A stretch of DNA of 32,496 nucleotides. Origin: DASZZV01 sp035544835. Its GTDB lineage: Bacteria > Acidobacteriota > Thermoanaerobaculia > Gp7-AA8. The stretch lies in contig DASZZV010000036.1 in assembly GCA_035544835.1 (NCBI GenBank), positions 1 to 32,496 on the forward strand, written 5' to 3'. The translations under genes and the position numbers were made by a program. Positions 15,022 to 23,158 of the stretch are shown piece by piece; the first letter of the stretch is position 1, and every line of letters starts with the position of its first letter. The notes under the pieces were generated by a model. The model was given only the letters and a program-made list of their open reading frames with translations, made no database searches and was not told the origin of the DNA.

Positions 15022-17198
15022 ACGGCCGCGCGGGGCGCTGCTACCTGCTTCTGGCCTTCCTCGCGCTCACTCCCTTTCTGCAGCCTCTGTTCCGGGGAGA
15101 GGTCTTCCGGTTTCGCGATCACTCCGATTATTTCGTTCCGCTCCGCTACTACACGTCCGTGGAGTTGAGAGCCGGTCATCTCCCGCTGTGGAATCCCTAC
15201 AGCGGCTCCGGCGAGCGGTGGATGGCGAATCCGCAAACGGGACTCTTCTACCCGCCGAGCTGGATTTTCCTGATCATTCCTTTTGCCACGGCCTACATTC
15301 TCTATCTGGCGCTGCATCTATTCCTTCTCGGCGCCGGCGCGTTTCGAGTTTTTCGCTGGCACTCCGATCCTGGAACCGCCCTTCTGGGAGCCACGCTGGT
15401 GATGTCGTGCGGCCCCATCCTGTCATTACTCGATGTTCAGAACGTGTTCGGATCGGTGGCCTGGTTTCCCCTGGTCATCGATTCGGCGATGCGGCTGAAG
15501 GAGGGGCGAAAGGCATCATGGTCGATGTCGGTTGCTTGTCTCAGTCTGATCTTTCTGGCGGGCGAGCCATTCCTTGCAGCCGTGGCCTGGCTGTCTTTTC
15601 TGATACTGACTTTTCGTGAGGTCTTCAGCAGAGCACTGGCTGCTCTCACTACGGCATTGCTTCTCATCTCCGTTCAGCTGCTGCCTTTTCTGGAAATGAT
15701 CAAGGAGAGTGAGCGACTCTCCAGGGTGTATCGCGCATCTGCTTTTCGGGAGTCCATCAGTCCTGGAGAACTGCTCGCCGCAGCGGTGAACCCCGGGTCG
15801 CGTTCCAATTACCTGGAACTGCTCACACCGTCGCAGCACTTCATCCCCAGCATTTACCTCGGCTCCCTGGCCATTCTTCTGGCGTGCCTCGGCACAGTTG
15901 CGACTTTGCGGCGCAAAGCCGCAGGAGGTGGCTGGCTGAGTCTTTGTGTAATCAGTACGCTCCTCGCGGCGGCAGGGAAGGTCGAGACAATCGGCACTTT
16001 CACGCACCTGATCGGGATGGACCTCAATCGCTACCCGGCCAAGCTTCTGCCGATCGCTGCCTTTGCGTTTGTGGCAATGGCGGTAATCGGCGCTCGAGCA
16101 GCGGCTTCGCTTACTTTCGTGGAGCGAAGCCTGGCGCTCGTGTCGGGCTCAATCATCGTGGTGGCAGCGCTGGGGCGATTCCGATCGGAAGACCCCTGGA
16201 CATCCTCTTTTCGTCTTACAGAAGCCCTGGTTCTCTGTGTCGTCACCCTGGCAATCGTGCTGCTAAGAGTCGACTGGCTCACCTCGGTAGCCTTCAAATC
16301 GGCGGCGGTCGTGACGACACTCCTTCTGGGACTGTTCGCAGCCCACGGTATGCTGGAGTCGGTTCCCTTTTCTCCTTCGACCGGTTTCGAGGCAGTGATC
16401 TCGTCGCAACGCAAAGTCGCTCGACTGCTTCCGGCCGGACCGGGGATCATCGATCGACGCGCCTGGATGAGCGGCTACACAAATCTCTTCCAGAGGGTCT
16501 TCGACGCCGGCACTGCTGCGCCGGTAGTGCCGAGTCGGTATCTGGAATTACATGACCTGGCGTTGAGACATCCTCGTCTCGACATCCTCGACTGGCTTTC
16601 GGTCGGATATGTCTTCGCGCAACGCGATCTGTCTGCGGCGGGATATACGAGGCTGACGGGCCAGCCAGGCGTCTCGCTCTATCTCAATCGGGGATCGCTT
16701 CCGATGTTGCAGTTCTCCACGAACCTCGTGAAGGTTCCCAGCGATGAAGAGGCATATTCGCGACTGATCTCCGGCAGCTTCGATGTCCGGAAGAGCATAC
16801 TGGTATCGGGGGACGCCGCCATGACTGTTCCTCCCGATGGTCCTTTCCATGCACATGGCGTCATTACCCGGCTGGACGGAACAACCGCGGGTATGAAGGT
16901 CGAAACCGACACCTCGTGCCTGGTGATTCTCAATCAACTCTTCGCCGAAGGCTGGCGGGCGGAAGTAGATGGGCAGGAGCAAAAGGCGGTGATCGTCAAC
17001 GGACTCTTTCGTGGAATCGTCGTCGCTCCGGGATCTCATCGGGTGCTCTGGAAGTACCGGCCCGTGACACTCTTTGCCGGAGCAGCTCTGTCACTTTCTG
17101 GTGTGATCATGTGGATCTTACTGACCGGGAAATGGTCGATGATTTCTTCTCACGCACTGCAGGAAGTCGCTCCCGAAAGTCAACATCAGATCGCGTAA
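15018..17198 (+). CDS. YfhO-type GT-C membrane protein, divergent paralogue 4
   Basis: A 726-residue polytopic membrane protein with the YfhO plan but clearly more distant from paralogues 1-3. The first helix is followed by FRFRDHSDYFVP (D34 aligns with the RDLT aspartate), then LWNPYSGSGERWMANPQTGLFYPP (53-76, shown in two parts by family: LWNPYSGSG and MANPQ). The outer C-terminal domain has the family form FAEGWRAEVDGQEQ, VAPGSHRVLWKYRP, then a last helix. The large outer region lacks the DYDKTALL and YYFADQIV blocks shared by the other three. It overlaps the M20 stop by 4 nt, which suggests that the peptidase and this protein are made together and may act on the same outer substrate. Confidence 0.83.
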   Translation: MNGRAGRCYLLLAFLALTPFLQPLFRGEVFRFRDHSDYFVPLRYYTSVELRAGHLPLWNPYSGSGERWMANPQTGLFYPPSWIFLIIPFATAYILYLALHLFLLGAGAFRVFRWHSDPGTALLGATLVMSCGPILSLLDVQNVFGSVAWFPLVIDSAMRLKEGRKASWSMSVACLSLIFLAGEPFLAAVAWLSFLILTFREVFSRALAALTTALLLISVQLLPFLEMIKESERLSRVYRASAFRESISPGELLAAAVNPGSRSNYLELLTPSQHFIPSIYLGSLAILLACLGTVATLRRKAAGGGWLSLCVISTLLAAAGKVETIGTFTHLIGMDLNRYPAKLLPIAAFAFVAMAVIGARAAASLTFVERSLALVSGSIIVVAALGRFRSEDPWTSSFRLTEALVLCVVTLAIVLLRVDWLTSVAFKSAAVVTTLLLGLFAAHGMLESVPFSPSTGFEAVISSQRKVARLLPAGPGIIDRRAWMSGYTNLFQRVFDAGTAAPVVPSRYLELHDLALRHPRLDILDWLSVGYVFAQRDLSAAGYTRLTGQPGVSLYLNRGSLPMLQFSTNLVKVPSDEEAYSRLISGSFDVRKSILVSGDAAMTVPPDGPFHAHGVITRLDGTTAGMKVETDTSCLVILNQLFAEGWRAEVDGQEQKAVIVNGLFRGIVVAPGSHRVLWKYRPVTLFAGAALSLSGVIMWILLTGKWSMISSHALQEVAPESQHQIA

Positions 17199-17216
17199 TT
17201 TTCAGACGCGGAAGAT

Positions 17217-17247
17217 TTGCTTTCGTCCGGAAAGTGCGTAGTAGAAT
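17217..17247 (+). promoter_or_regulatory. Putative sigma-70-type promoter for the Fis-type gene
   Basis: TTGCTT at 17217-17222 and TAGAAT at 17242-17247 are separated by 19 nt. A start near 17254 would leave a leader of about 23 nt with GAGGT at 17268-17272 before the ATG at 17277. Confidence 0.35.
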
Positions 17248-17276
17248 GACGCCTCCCCACGCGACCCGAGGTAGTA

Positions 17277-17585
17277 ATGCAGACAACCATTGACGATCGA
17301 TTGAACCAAATCATCCGAGAGCTCATCAGCAACGGAATCACTCTGGAACAGGCCGTCGAGGCCTTCGAGGCCAAGTACATCGTCGCTGCCATGACCGAGA
17401 ATCGGGGCAATATCACCAAAGCTTCCATGGTCCTCGGCGTTCATCGGAATACCCTGCACAACAAACTTCGCTCTCAGACGATGCTCAATGGTTACGTGGC
17501 TACTCTTCGCCCCCGCCGGCGAAGCAAGCCGGCAAAAAAAACAGCCGCTCCGCACCGTCGTCCGGGGAAATCTTCCGGTTCTTAG
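17277..17585 (+). CDS. Small Fis-type helix-turn-helix DNA-binding protein
   Basis: A 102-residue protein. Residues 29-65 (AFEAKYIVAAMTENRGNITKA, then SMVLGVHRNTLHNKL) match the HTH_8 domain seen in Fis and at the C-terminus of NtrC-type activators. The rest is a short N-terminal helix and a very basic tail (RPRRRSKPAKK) that may bind DNA non-specifically. There is no receiver or AAA+ domain, so it is not a sigma-54 activator by itself. GAGGT lies 4 nt before the ATG. It sits between the YfhO block and RNase R; targets are unknown. It could act as an architectural protein like Fis, or as a local regulator. Confidence 0.85.
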   Translation: MQTTIDDRLNQIIRELISNGITLEQAVEAFEAKYIVAAMTENRGNITKASMVLGVHRNTLHNKLRSQTMLNGYVATLRPRRRSKPAKKTAAPHRRPGKSSGS

Positions 17586-17621
17586 CCGATCTGTACGGCA
17601 ATTGCATCCGGTATCACACCC

Positions 17622-19841
17622 GTGACGTCAATCGATCAGACCACAGCTCTCCGAAGCCGCATCGCCTCGCTTCTCGCCGAGAAGGGGAGTCGCGTTCTTC
17701 CCATTCAAGACATCCACGAAAGGCTCCGGGTTCTACATCCCGATCTGGATCTGACTCTCGACGAGGTGAGACGTGAGACCGAAGAGATGGAGCGTGACGG
17801 CCTGATCGTAGCCATTCGATCCAAGCGCTACTCGCTGATCGAGCTCACCCCCTTCGTAGCCGGAAAGATCCGCGTCCATCCCGACGGCTTCGGGTTTGTG
17901 CCGCAACGGGGCGACGAGCCGGACCTCTACATCGATCGCCGCTCCATGAAGGGAGCCATGAATGGCGACGTCGTCCTGGCGAGGGTGGAGAAGAATGCTT
18001 CTCCGCAAAGCCGCCGGGCTTCCCATAAGGACAGGACGGCCGGCGAGATCGTGAAGGTTCTCCGGCGCGAGCATCGACTCGTAGTCGGGCGTTTCCATGC
18101 TGACGAAGAGTTTCCCTTTGTCCGTCCGTTCGATTTCCGGCTGGACGCGGACATCGAGATCGACGCCGACGAAACCATGGGTGCCCTCGACGGGCAGATG
18201 GTCAACGTCGAGATTGAGCGGTATGGAGACAAGAGCTCGAACCCGTCAGGACGGGTAGTCGAAATTCTCGGAAAAATCGGCGAGCCCGGAGTCGATATCG
18301 AGGTCGTCATCCGGAAGTACCAGCTTGCCCATCGCTTCCCGCAGGAAGTGCTCGACGAAGCAGAGAACACCCCCCAGGAAATCGAGCCCTCCGAAGTTGC
18401 CTCGCGGGTCGATCTGCGGGAGCGCAACATCGTTACGATCGATGGTGAGACAGCGAAGGACTTCGACGACGCCATCGAGGTTGCCCGGTTGCCGAACGGG
18501 AACTTCCAACTCGGTGTGCATATCGCCGATGTTTCGTACTACGTGAAGGAAGGCGGAATCCTCGATCGCGAGGCTTTCGATCGGGGCACCTCGGTGTACT
18601 TTCCTGGCCGTGCCGTGCCGATGCTTCCGGAGCGCCTGTCCAACGGCATCTGCTCGCTCAACCCTCGAGTCGATCGATTGACCTTCTCGGCGCAAATGGA
18701 GATCGATCCGAAAGGACGATTCGTCGACAAGAAGTTCTTTCGATCCGTCATCCGAACGAAAGAACGGATGACCTATACGAATGTGCACGCGCTTCTCGAG
18801 GCCCCGACTCCGGAGTTGAAAGAGAGATACGCATATCTTCTGGATGATTTCCAGCGAATGCACGAGCTGTATGAGGTGTTGAGGAAACGACGCGAGGGGC
18901 GAGGGTCGATCGACTTCGACCTTCCGGCAGGAGAGGTACTCCTCACCGACGCCGGAGAGATCGAGTCGATTCTACCGAGTCAGCGAAACGTCGCCCACCG
19001 TCTGATCGAGGAGTTCATGCTGGCGGCGAACGAAGTGGTGGCCGAGCATCTTCTCTTCGCGCAGCAACCGGCGGTCTATCGTGTTCACCAACCTCCCGAT
19101 CCGCAAAGAATTGAAGATTTGAAAGCGATCCTGGTGGAGTTCAACCACCGCATGCGCGGTGATGCCGAGCAGATCCGGCCGGGTGAGCTCCAGAAGGTAC
19201 TGAAGCAGGTTGCGGGAACCCCCGAAGAGCGTTTTCTGACGGAGCTCATTCTCAGATCAATGAAGCGGGCCCTTTACTCGGAAGAGTGCAGCGGGCACTT
19301 CGCGCTGGCTCTGCAGTACTACTGTCATTTCACCTCACCGATCCGCAGATACCCCGATCTCATCGTGCACCGGCGGCTCGGTGAGCTCATCGCCTCAGGG
19401 ACATTGTATGGCGACCGTTACGGGCAGGTGAGCTCACAGATGCCTTTCATGGCGGCACAATCGAGCGAGCGCGAAAAGCGTGCTGAAGACGCCGAGCGGG
19501 AAGTGATCGAGTGGAAGAAGGTCATCTTCATGCGGGACAAGATCGGTGATCAATACACTGGCACGGTCACCGGGGTAATGGCCTTCGGACTGTTTGTGGA
19601 ACTGAATGATTTTTTCGTTCAGGGGCTCGTGCCGATCGCATCGATCGGTGGAGACTTCTGGAGTTTTGCCGAAAAGGAACACCGTCTGCGAGGGTCGTCG
19701 ACAGCTCGTGAGTTCCGGCTCGGTGATCAGGTCGTCGTCGAGGTGAAGTCCATTGACGAGGACCGGCGCCAGATCGAATTTCTGTTGCGGGAAGCGGGGG
19801 GTGAGGTGGTCGAGCCGCGGAGAAAGTGGACGAGGCGTTGA
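17622..19841 (+). CDS. rnr: Ribonuclease R (RNase II/R family 3'-5' exoribonuclease)
   Basis: A 739-residue processive exonuclease that degrades structured RNA in the cytoplasm. Order of domains: an N-terminal winged-helix region (about 10-75), cold-shock-like OB regions (80-240, including GFGFVP), the RNB catalytic domain (about 265-600) with the metal aspartates in TIDGETAKDFDDA (D274, D280, D282, D283) and the later HFTSPIRRYPDLIVHR motif, and a C-terminal S1 domain (about 655-735; YTGTVTGVMAFGLFVEL). The GTG at 17622 is the first usable start after the in-frame stop at 17583-17585; no good ribosome-binding site is seen. The Lys-rich C-terminal tail of E. coli RNase R is reduced to KWTRR. 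Confidence 0.95.
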   Translation: MTSIDQTTALRSRIASLLAEKGSRVLPIQDIHERLRVLHPDLDLTLDEVRRETEEMERDGLIVAIRSKRYSLIELTPFVAGKIRVHPDGFGFVPQRGDEPDLYIDRRSMKGAMNGDVVLARVEKNASPQSRRASHKDRTAGEIVKVLRREHRLVVGRFHADEEFPFVRPFDFRLDADIEIDADETMGALDGQMVNVEIERYGDKSSNPSGRVVEILGKIGEPGVDIEVVIRKYQLAHRFPQEVLDEAENTPQEIEPSEVASRVDLRERNIVTIDGETAKDFDDAIEVARLPNGNFQLGVHIADVSYYVKEGGILDREAFDRGTSVYFPGRAVPMLPERLSNGICSLNPRVDRLTFSAQMEIDPKGRFVDKKFFRSVIRTKERMTYTNVHALLEAPTPELKERYAYLLDDFQRMHELYEVLRKRREGRGSIDFDLPAGEVLLTDAGEIESILPSQRNVAHRLIEEFMLAANEVVAEHLLFAQQPAVYRVHQPPDPQRIEDLKAILVEFNHRMRGDAEQIRPGELQKVLKQVAGTPEERFLTELILRSMKRALYSEECSGHFALALQYYCHFTSPIRRYPDLIVHRRLGELIASGTLYGDRYGQVSSQMPFMAAQSSEREKRAEDAEREVIEWKKVIFMRDKIGDQYTGTVTGVMAFGLFVELNDFFVQGLVPIASIGGDFWSFAEKEHRLRGSSTAREFRLGDQVVVEVKSIDEDRRQIEFLLREAGGEVVEPRRKWTRR

Positions 19842-19889
19842 AGCAGCCATGTCTGGTGACGAAACCTTGGGAGAAATGCCGTCTGGTAC

Positions 19890-19906
19890 CCGATTGTTGC
19901 AATCGG
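19890..19906 (+). other. Small hairpin upstream of the TPR gene
   Basis: A perfect 7-bp stem (ccgattg / caatcgg) with a 3-nt loop lies in the 94-nt gap after RNase R. No U-tract follows, so it is not a standard terminator. It could be an operator or an mRNA structure; the role is unknown. Confidence 0.3.
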
Positions 19907-19935
19907 AAGTTGTGGTGCTGTAAATCTGGAGTGGG

Positions 19936-21030
19936 ATGGGGAAGATGGAGCAGAACACAGAATTGAGCGCGCGCCTGAAACAACTCCTCGAAGAGCGTAG
20001 CAGCCTCGAGAAGGACTCGCAGAGCTCAGCGGACTTATCAGACCGAAAACGCGTCGATCTCGAGCGCGGCTACGACAAACTGCAGCGAAGCCTTCTGGCG
20101 CTCTTCAGGGAATCGAAGGAAGAGAAGGATCGCATACAGGTCATGTTCGAACTGGTCCGCCTCCTCGAGAACCGGCTGGTCAACGTACAGAACTTCTCCG
20201 TCGACCCTACCTCGGATACACGGGCGCTGGCGGCGGCGGTAACGAAGCTCCTCGATCAGCTGGGAGCGACTCGAGCTGGCCTCATGACCAGCCTCGAGTT
20301 GATTTACTACCGCGCCATCCTGGCGTTGTTTGCCGGCGATCTCGGTGGGGCGCGCAGTGGATTTCAGGCCGCCTGTCAGTCCGAGGAATCCGACGAGGCC
20401 AACGACATCAAGTTCAAGTCGTACGTCATCCTCGGCAATCTTTCGCACGAAGAGCAGGATTACCAGACGGCGCGGCAGTTTCACGATGAGTCGATCCGTT
20501 ACTCCCATCATGGAAACGTGACCGCCCAGGCCCTGGCGTTCAAGGCGCTGAATTCCTATGCGCTGAACGAACGAGATGAGGCACTGGCCCTGTTCGAAGA
20601 ATCGCTGCGGCTGTTCCAGCCGGAGCAGCCCTTCTTCAACTCGTATTTCTATCGGAATGCGCTCTTGTTCTGCGGGCTGATCCAGTACGAGCGAAAGAAC
20701 ATGGAGAAAGCGAGGGAGTACTACGAGAAGGTCGTTGCCTATGTCGAGGCCGACTCTTACGACCACTTCGATGCCCTGGCCCGACTCGGGAAGATTCACT
20801 ACGCGGCGCAGCGCTTCCCGGAGGCGGCTGCAGCATTTGGTCAGGCTATTGACACGCACAAGTGCAGCGAGAACGAGTACCTCGTAGACACCTGGTTCTG
20901 GCTTGCCAGGACTCATCTGCGTCAGAACAAGCCGCAGGAGGCCCGTCCGTTCCTCGAGAAGATCGTCTCGTCCGAAGTGAAGTACGACAAACGCGATCAG
21001 GTCGCAGAGCTGCTGCGGAAAGTGTCGTAG
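19936..21030 (+). CDS. TPR-repeat protein
   Basis: A 364-residue soluble protein without a signal peptide. Residues 1-75 are charged and probably coiled-coil. From about 120 on there are helical tetratricopeptide-type repeats, e.g. YRAILALFAGDLGGARSGFQ, LGNLSHEEQDYQTARQFHDE, YALNERDEALALFEESLRLF, YERKNMEKAREYYEKVVAYV and IHYAAQRFPEAAAAFGQAID. Such proteins serve as interaction scaffolds, and no partner is evident. ATG 19936 has GGAG just upstream; a second ATG at 19945 is possible. The gene follows RNase R after 94 nt on the same strand. Its stop is 15 nt before a long inverted repeat. Confidence 0.75.
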   Translation: MGKMEQNTELSARLKQLLEERSSLEKDSQSSADLSDRKRVDLERGYDKLQRSLLALFRESKEEKDRIQVMFELVRLLENRLVNVQNFSVDPTSDTRALAAAVTKLLDQLGATRAGLMTSLELIYYRAILALFAGDLGGARSGFQAACQSEESDEANDIKFKSYVILGNLSHEEQDYQTARQFHDESIRYSHHGNVTAQALAFKALNSYALNERDEALALFEESLRLFQPEQPFFNSYFYRNALLFCGLIQYERKNMEKAREYYEKVVAYVEADSYDHFDALARLGKIHYAAQRFPEAAAAFGQAIDTHKCSENEYLVDTWFWLARTHLRQNKPQEARPFLEKIVSSEVKYDKRDQVAELLRKVS

Positions 21031-21045
21031 CCCGCATTTCACGAA

Positions 21046-21265
21046 GCCGCGTAGCGGCGGCATCTCGTTAGCCCACGGCGTAAGCCGTGGGAATGTGATC
21101 AGCGTCGGATATTTCGAGCCCCGGCAGGGGCGGCATCGGTCGCGGGCACGATGTCGACCGTGGTCGGCGAGCTATGTGTCGCCCCTACGGGGCTGGACAT
21201 AAAACTGGGTGCGTCAAAACCCACGGCTCACGCCGTGGGCTTACGAGATTCCGCCGCTATGCGGC
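21046..21265. repeat. Nested long inverted-repeat element, 46-bp arms
   Basis: Outer arms 21046-21091 and 21220-21265 are reverse complements at 42 of 46 positions. Each arm itself contains a short hairpin (cccacggc / gccgtggg). The 128-nt interior carries a second, imperfect inverted repeat (about 21115-21135 with 21174-21195), and 21115-21132 is exactly the reverse complement of 28-45. The element fills the gap between the converging TPR and phosphatase genes and has no coding content. A REP-type element moved by a RAYT transposase, or a MITE, is possible; no transposase is present. Confidence 0.82.
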
Positions 21266-21292
21266 TCGCATTGCTCGTAATCTCAGACGCCC

Positions 21293-22483
21293 CTACTTGA
21301 AGCGCGTCAGGATGAAGGCTATGTCGTCCTTGTATTCTTCCGTGGCCGTAAACGACGTCGCGTCTCTGTAGACATGGTCGTAGACGTTGTCGAGGCTCTC
21401 GCCCCCTCGCGTCTTCAGAATGGCTGCGATACGGTCCAGGGAGTAAAACTCACCCGACTCGCTGCGGCGGTCGGTGAGGCCGTCGGTGTAGGTGAACAGC
21501 AGATCTCCGGCACTGATCTCGAGGGCGTTCTCCTCGAAGGTCATGTCGGGAATCGCTCCGAGGAGGTGGCCCGGATACTCGATCATGTCGACAATCCCTG
21601 TGTTCTTTTTCAAGAGGAGAAAGGCGGGGTGGGCGGCGTTCGAGAACTCGAGTTTCTTCCTGGTCCCATTGAAGCGAAAAAGCTGAGCAGTCGCATATTG
21701 CGAAGGCAGGCTGGCGCTGAAGAAGAAGTTGTTCAGGCGGGCCATGAAGTCGGCTAGCGACGAAGTCGGATCCACTTCCGAATGCAGGTAGCTCTTCAGA
21801 ATGGATACGAGGATGGCCGCCGGCAGGCCGTGGCCGGAGACGTCTCCCATGAAGAGGTACAGCACATCGTCGAGCATGAAGTAATCGTAGAAATCGCCCG
21901 AGAGGGTCTCGCTCGGTATGTAGGCCGATCGGACCTCGACGTCCATGGTACGGAACTCGCGCTCGGGAAGCAGCGCTTCCTGCACGCGCCGGGCGAACTG
22001 CAGATCGCGATTGAAGCGCTGGTTGAGGGCCATGATGCGGTCTGATTTCTCTGTCACTTCTTCGTAGAGCCGGCGCAACTGCTCGGACTGCTCGACGATG
22101 CGGTCCTGATAGGCCTTGACTCGTAATAGAGCGCGAACGCGCGCCACGATGACGCCCAGATCGGAAGACTTGGTGACGAAGTCATCGGCTCCCGCCGCCA
22201 GGCCATCGACCTGGTTCTGGGCGGAATCGGCGCCGGTGAGCATGAGGATGGGGATGTTCTCGTAAGCGCTGTTGCTCTTTACGGATCGCGAAAACTCGTA
22301 GCCGTTCATACCTGGCATGCGGTAATCGACGACAATACAGTCGGGCGTCGACTCATCCATCAGTCTCAGCCCGTCTTCGGCCGAGTTGGCGTAAGAGGTC
22401 TGGTAGCCTGCTCGCTCCAGGACACGACGCATGAGCTGCACGTCGTTCATGTTGTCGTCGATGACCAGAATGCGCTCGGCCAT
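21293..22483 (-). CDS. Response regulator fused to SpoIIE/RsbU-type PP2C phosphatase
   Basis: A 396-residue signalling protein. Residues 1-120 are a receiver domain with acidic D9/D10, phosphoacceptor D53 (IVVDYRMPG), T83 and K105. Residues about 121-165 form a coiled coil. Residues about 170-396 are a PPM/SpoIIE phosphatase domain with the metal-site motifs SGDFYDY, GDVSGHG, YTDGLTDRR and the final DDIAF. Such proteins dephosphorylate an anti-sigma-factor antagonist when the receiver is phosphorylated, turning on a stress or surface programme. No cognate histidine kinase, STAS protein or anti-sigma kinase is in the window. ATG at 22483 is divergent from pth with a 66-nt shared gap. Confidence 0.93.
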   Translation of the reverse strand: MAERILVIDDNMNDVQLMRRVLERAGYQTSYANSAEDGLRLMDESTPDCIVVDYRMPGMNGYEFSRSVKSNSAYENIPILMLTGADSAQNQVDGLAAGADDFVTKSSDLGVIVARVRALLRVKAYQDRIVEQSEQLRRLYEEVTEKSDRIMALNQRFNRDLQFARRVQEALLPEREFRTMDVEVRSAYIPSETLSGDFYDYFMLDDVLYLFMGDVSGHGLPAAILVSILKSYLHSEVDPTSSLADFMARLNNFFFSASLPSQYATAQLFRFNGTRKKLEFSNAAHPAFLLLKKNTGIVDMIEYPGHLLGAIPDMTFEENALEISAGDLLFTYTDGLTDRRSESGEFYSLDRIAAILKTRGGESLDNVYDHVYRDATSFTATEEYKDDIAFILTRFK

Positions 22484-22525
22484 ATGGATCGGTCAGCGAG
22501 TCAGACTCGCGGCGGAGCAGTACTG

Positions 22526-22531
22526 TACACT
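22526..22531 (+). promoter_or_regulatory. Putative -10 box for pth operon
   Basis: TACACT ends 18 nt before the pth ATG (22550). A start near 22538 leaves room for AGGA at 22544-22547. It lies in the 66-nt gap between divergent genes; no clear -35. Confidence 0.3.
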
Positions 22532-22549
22532 CGTGAATCGCAAAGGACA

Positions 22550-23158
22550 ATGAAGCTGATCGTCGGTTTGGGGAACCCGGGGGGACGTTACGAGGGGACG
22601 CGACACAACATCGGGTTTCGCGTGGCCGATGCCTTCGCAGCGAAGTTTCGTATCGATCTCGATACGCACGGAAGAGACGCCGTGACCGGCAAGGGAAGAG
22701 TCGCTGGCGGGACGGTCGTGGTTGCCAAACCGACCACTTTCATGAACCTTTCTGGTGTGGCCGTGCAGAAACTTGTTCGCGGCCACCTAACCTCCACCGA
22801 GAATCTGATCGTCGTGTATGACGATATCGACCTGCCGGCGGGGCGGCTTCGTCTTCGTAAGAACGGCTCGCCCGGAACTCACAATGGAATGCGTTCCATC
22901 GTGTCGGTTCTGGACACTGAGAATTTTCCGAGATTACGGTTCGGAATCAAGGGGACCGATTACGAATCGACCCGTGATCTGGCCACGTATGTGCTCGACG
23001 ATTTCATGCCGGATGAGGAAGAAGTAGTTCGGAAGGGAATCGACAGAGCGGTTGAAGCGCTTGTCCTTTTTGCAAGAGGCGACCTCGGTCGGGCCATGAA
23101 TGAATTCAACCGCGACCCGGTACCTCCCAAACCACCCACAGAACCGGAAGGGGACTGA
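22550..23158 (+). CDS. pth: Peptidyl-tRNA hydrolase
   Basis: A 202-residue Pth that frees tRNA from peptidyl-tRNA dropped by ribosomes. The start MKLIVGLGNPGGRYEGTRHN carries the conserved GNPG motif and catalytic H19; N-terminal residues upstream of this ATG (frame open to 22484) are not family-like. FMNLSG and VVYDDIDLPAGRLRLRKNGS with the catalytic aspartate, then GTHNGMRSI, are all present. AGGA lies 2 nt upstream of the ATG. Its stop overlaps the next ATG by one base (TGATG), which places it first in an apparent operon with the AAA+ ATPase, the RHH/TPR protein and probably the VWA protein. Confidence 0.96.
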   Translation: MKLIVGLGNPGGRYEGTRHNIGFRVADAFAAKFRIDLDTHGRDAVTGKGRVAGGTVVVAKPTTFMNLSGVAVQKLVRGHLTSTENLIVVYDDIDLPAGRLRLRKNGSPGTHNGMRSIVSVLDTENFPRLRFGIKGTDYESTRDLATYVLDDFMPDEEEVVRKGIDRAVEALVLFARGDLGRAMNEFNRDPVPPKPPTEPEGD

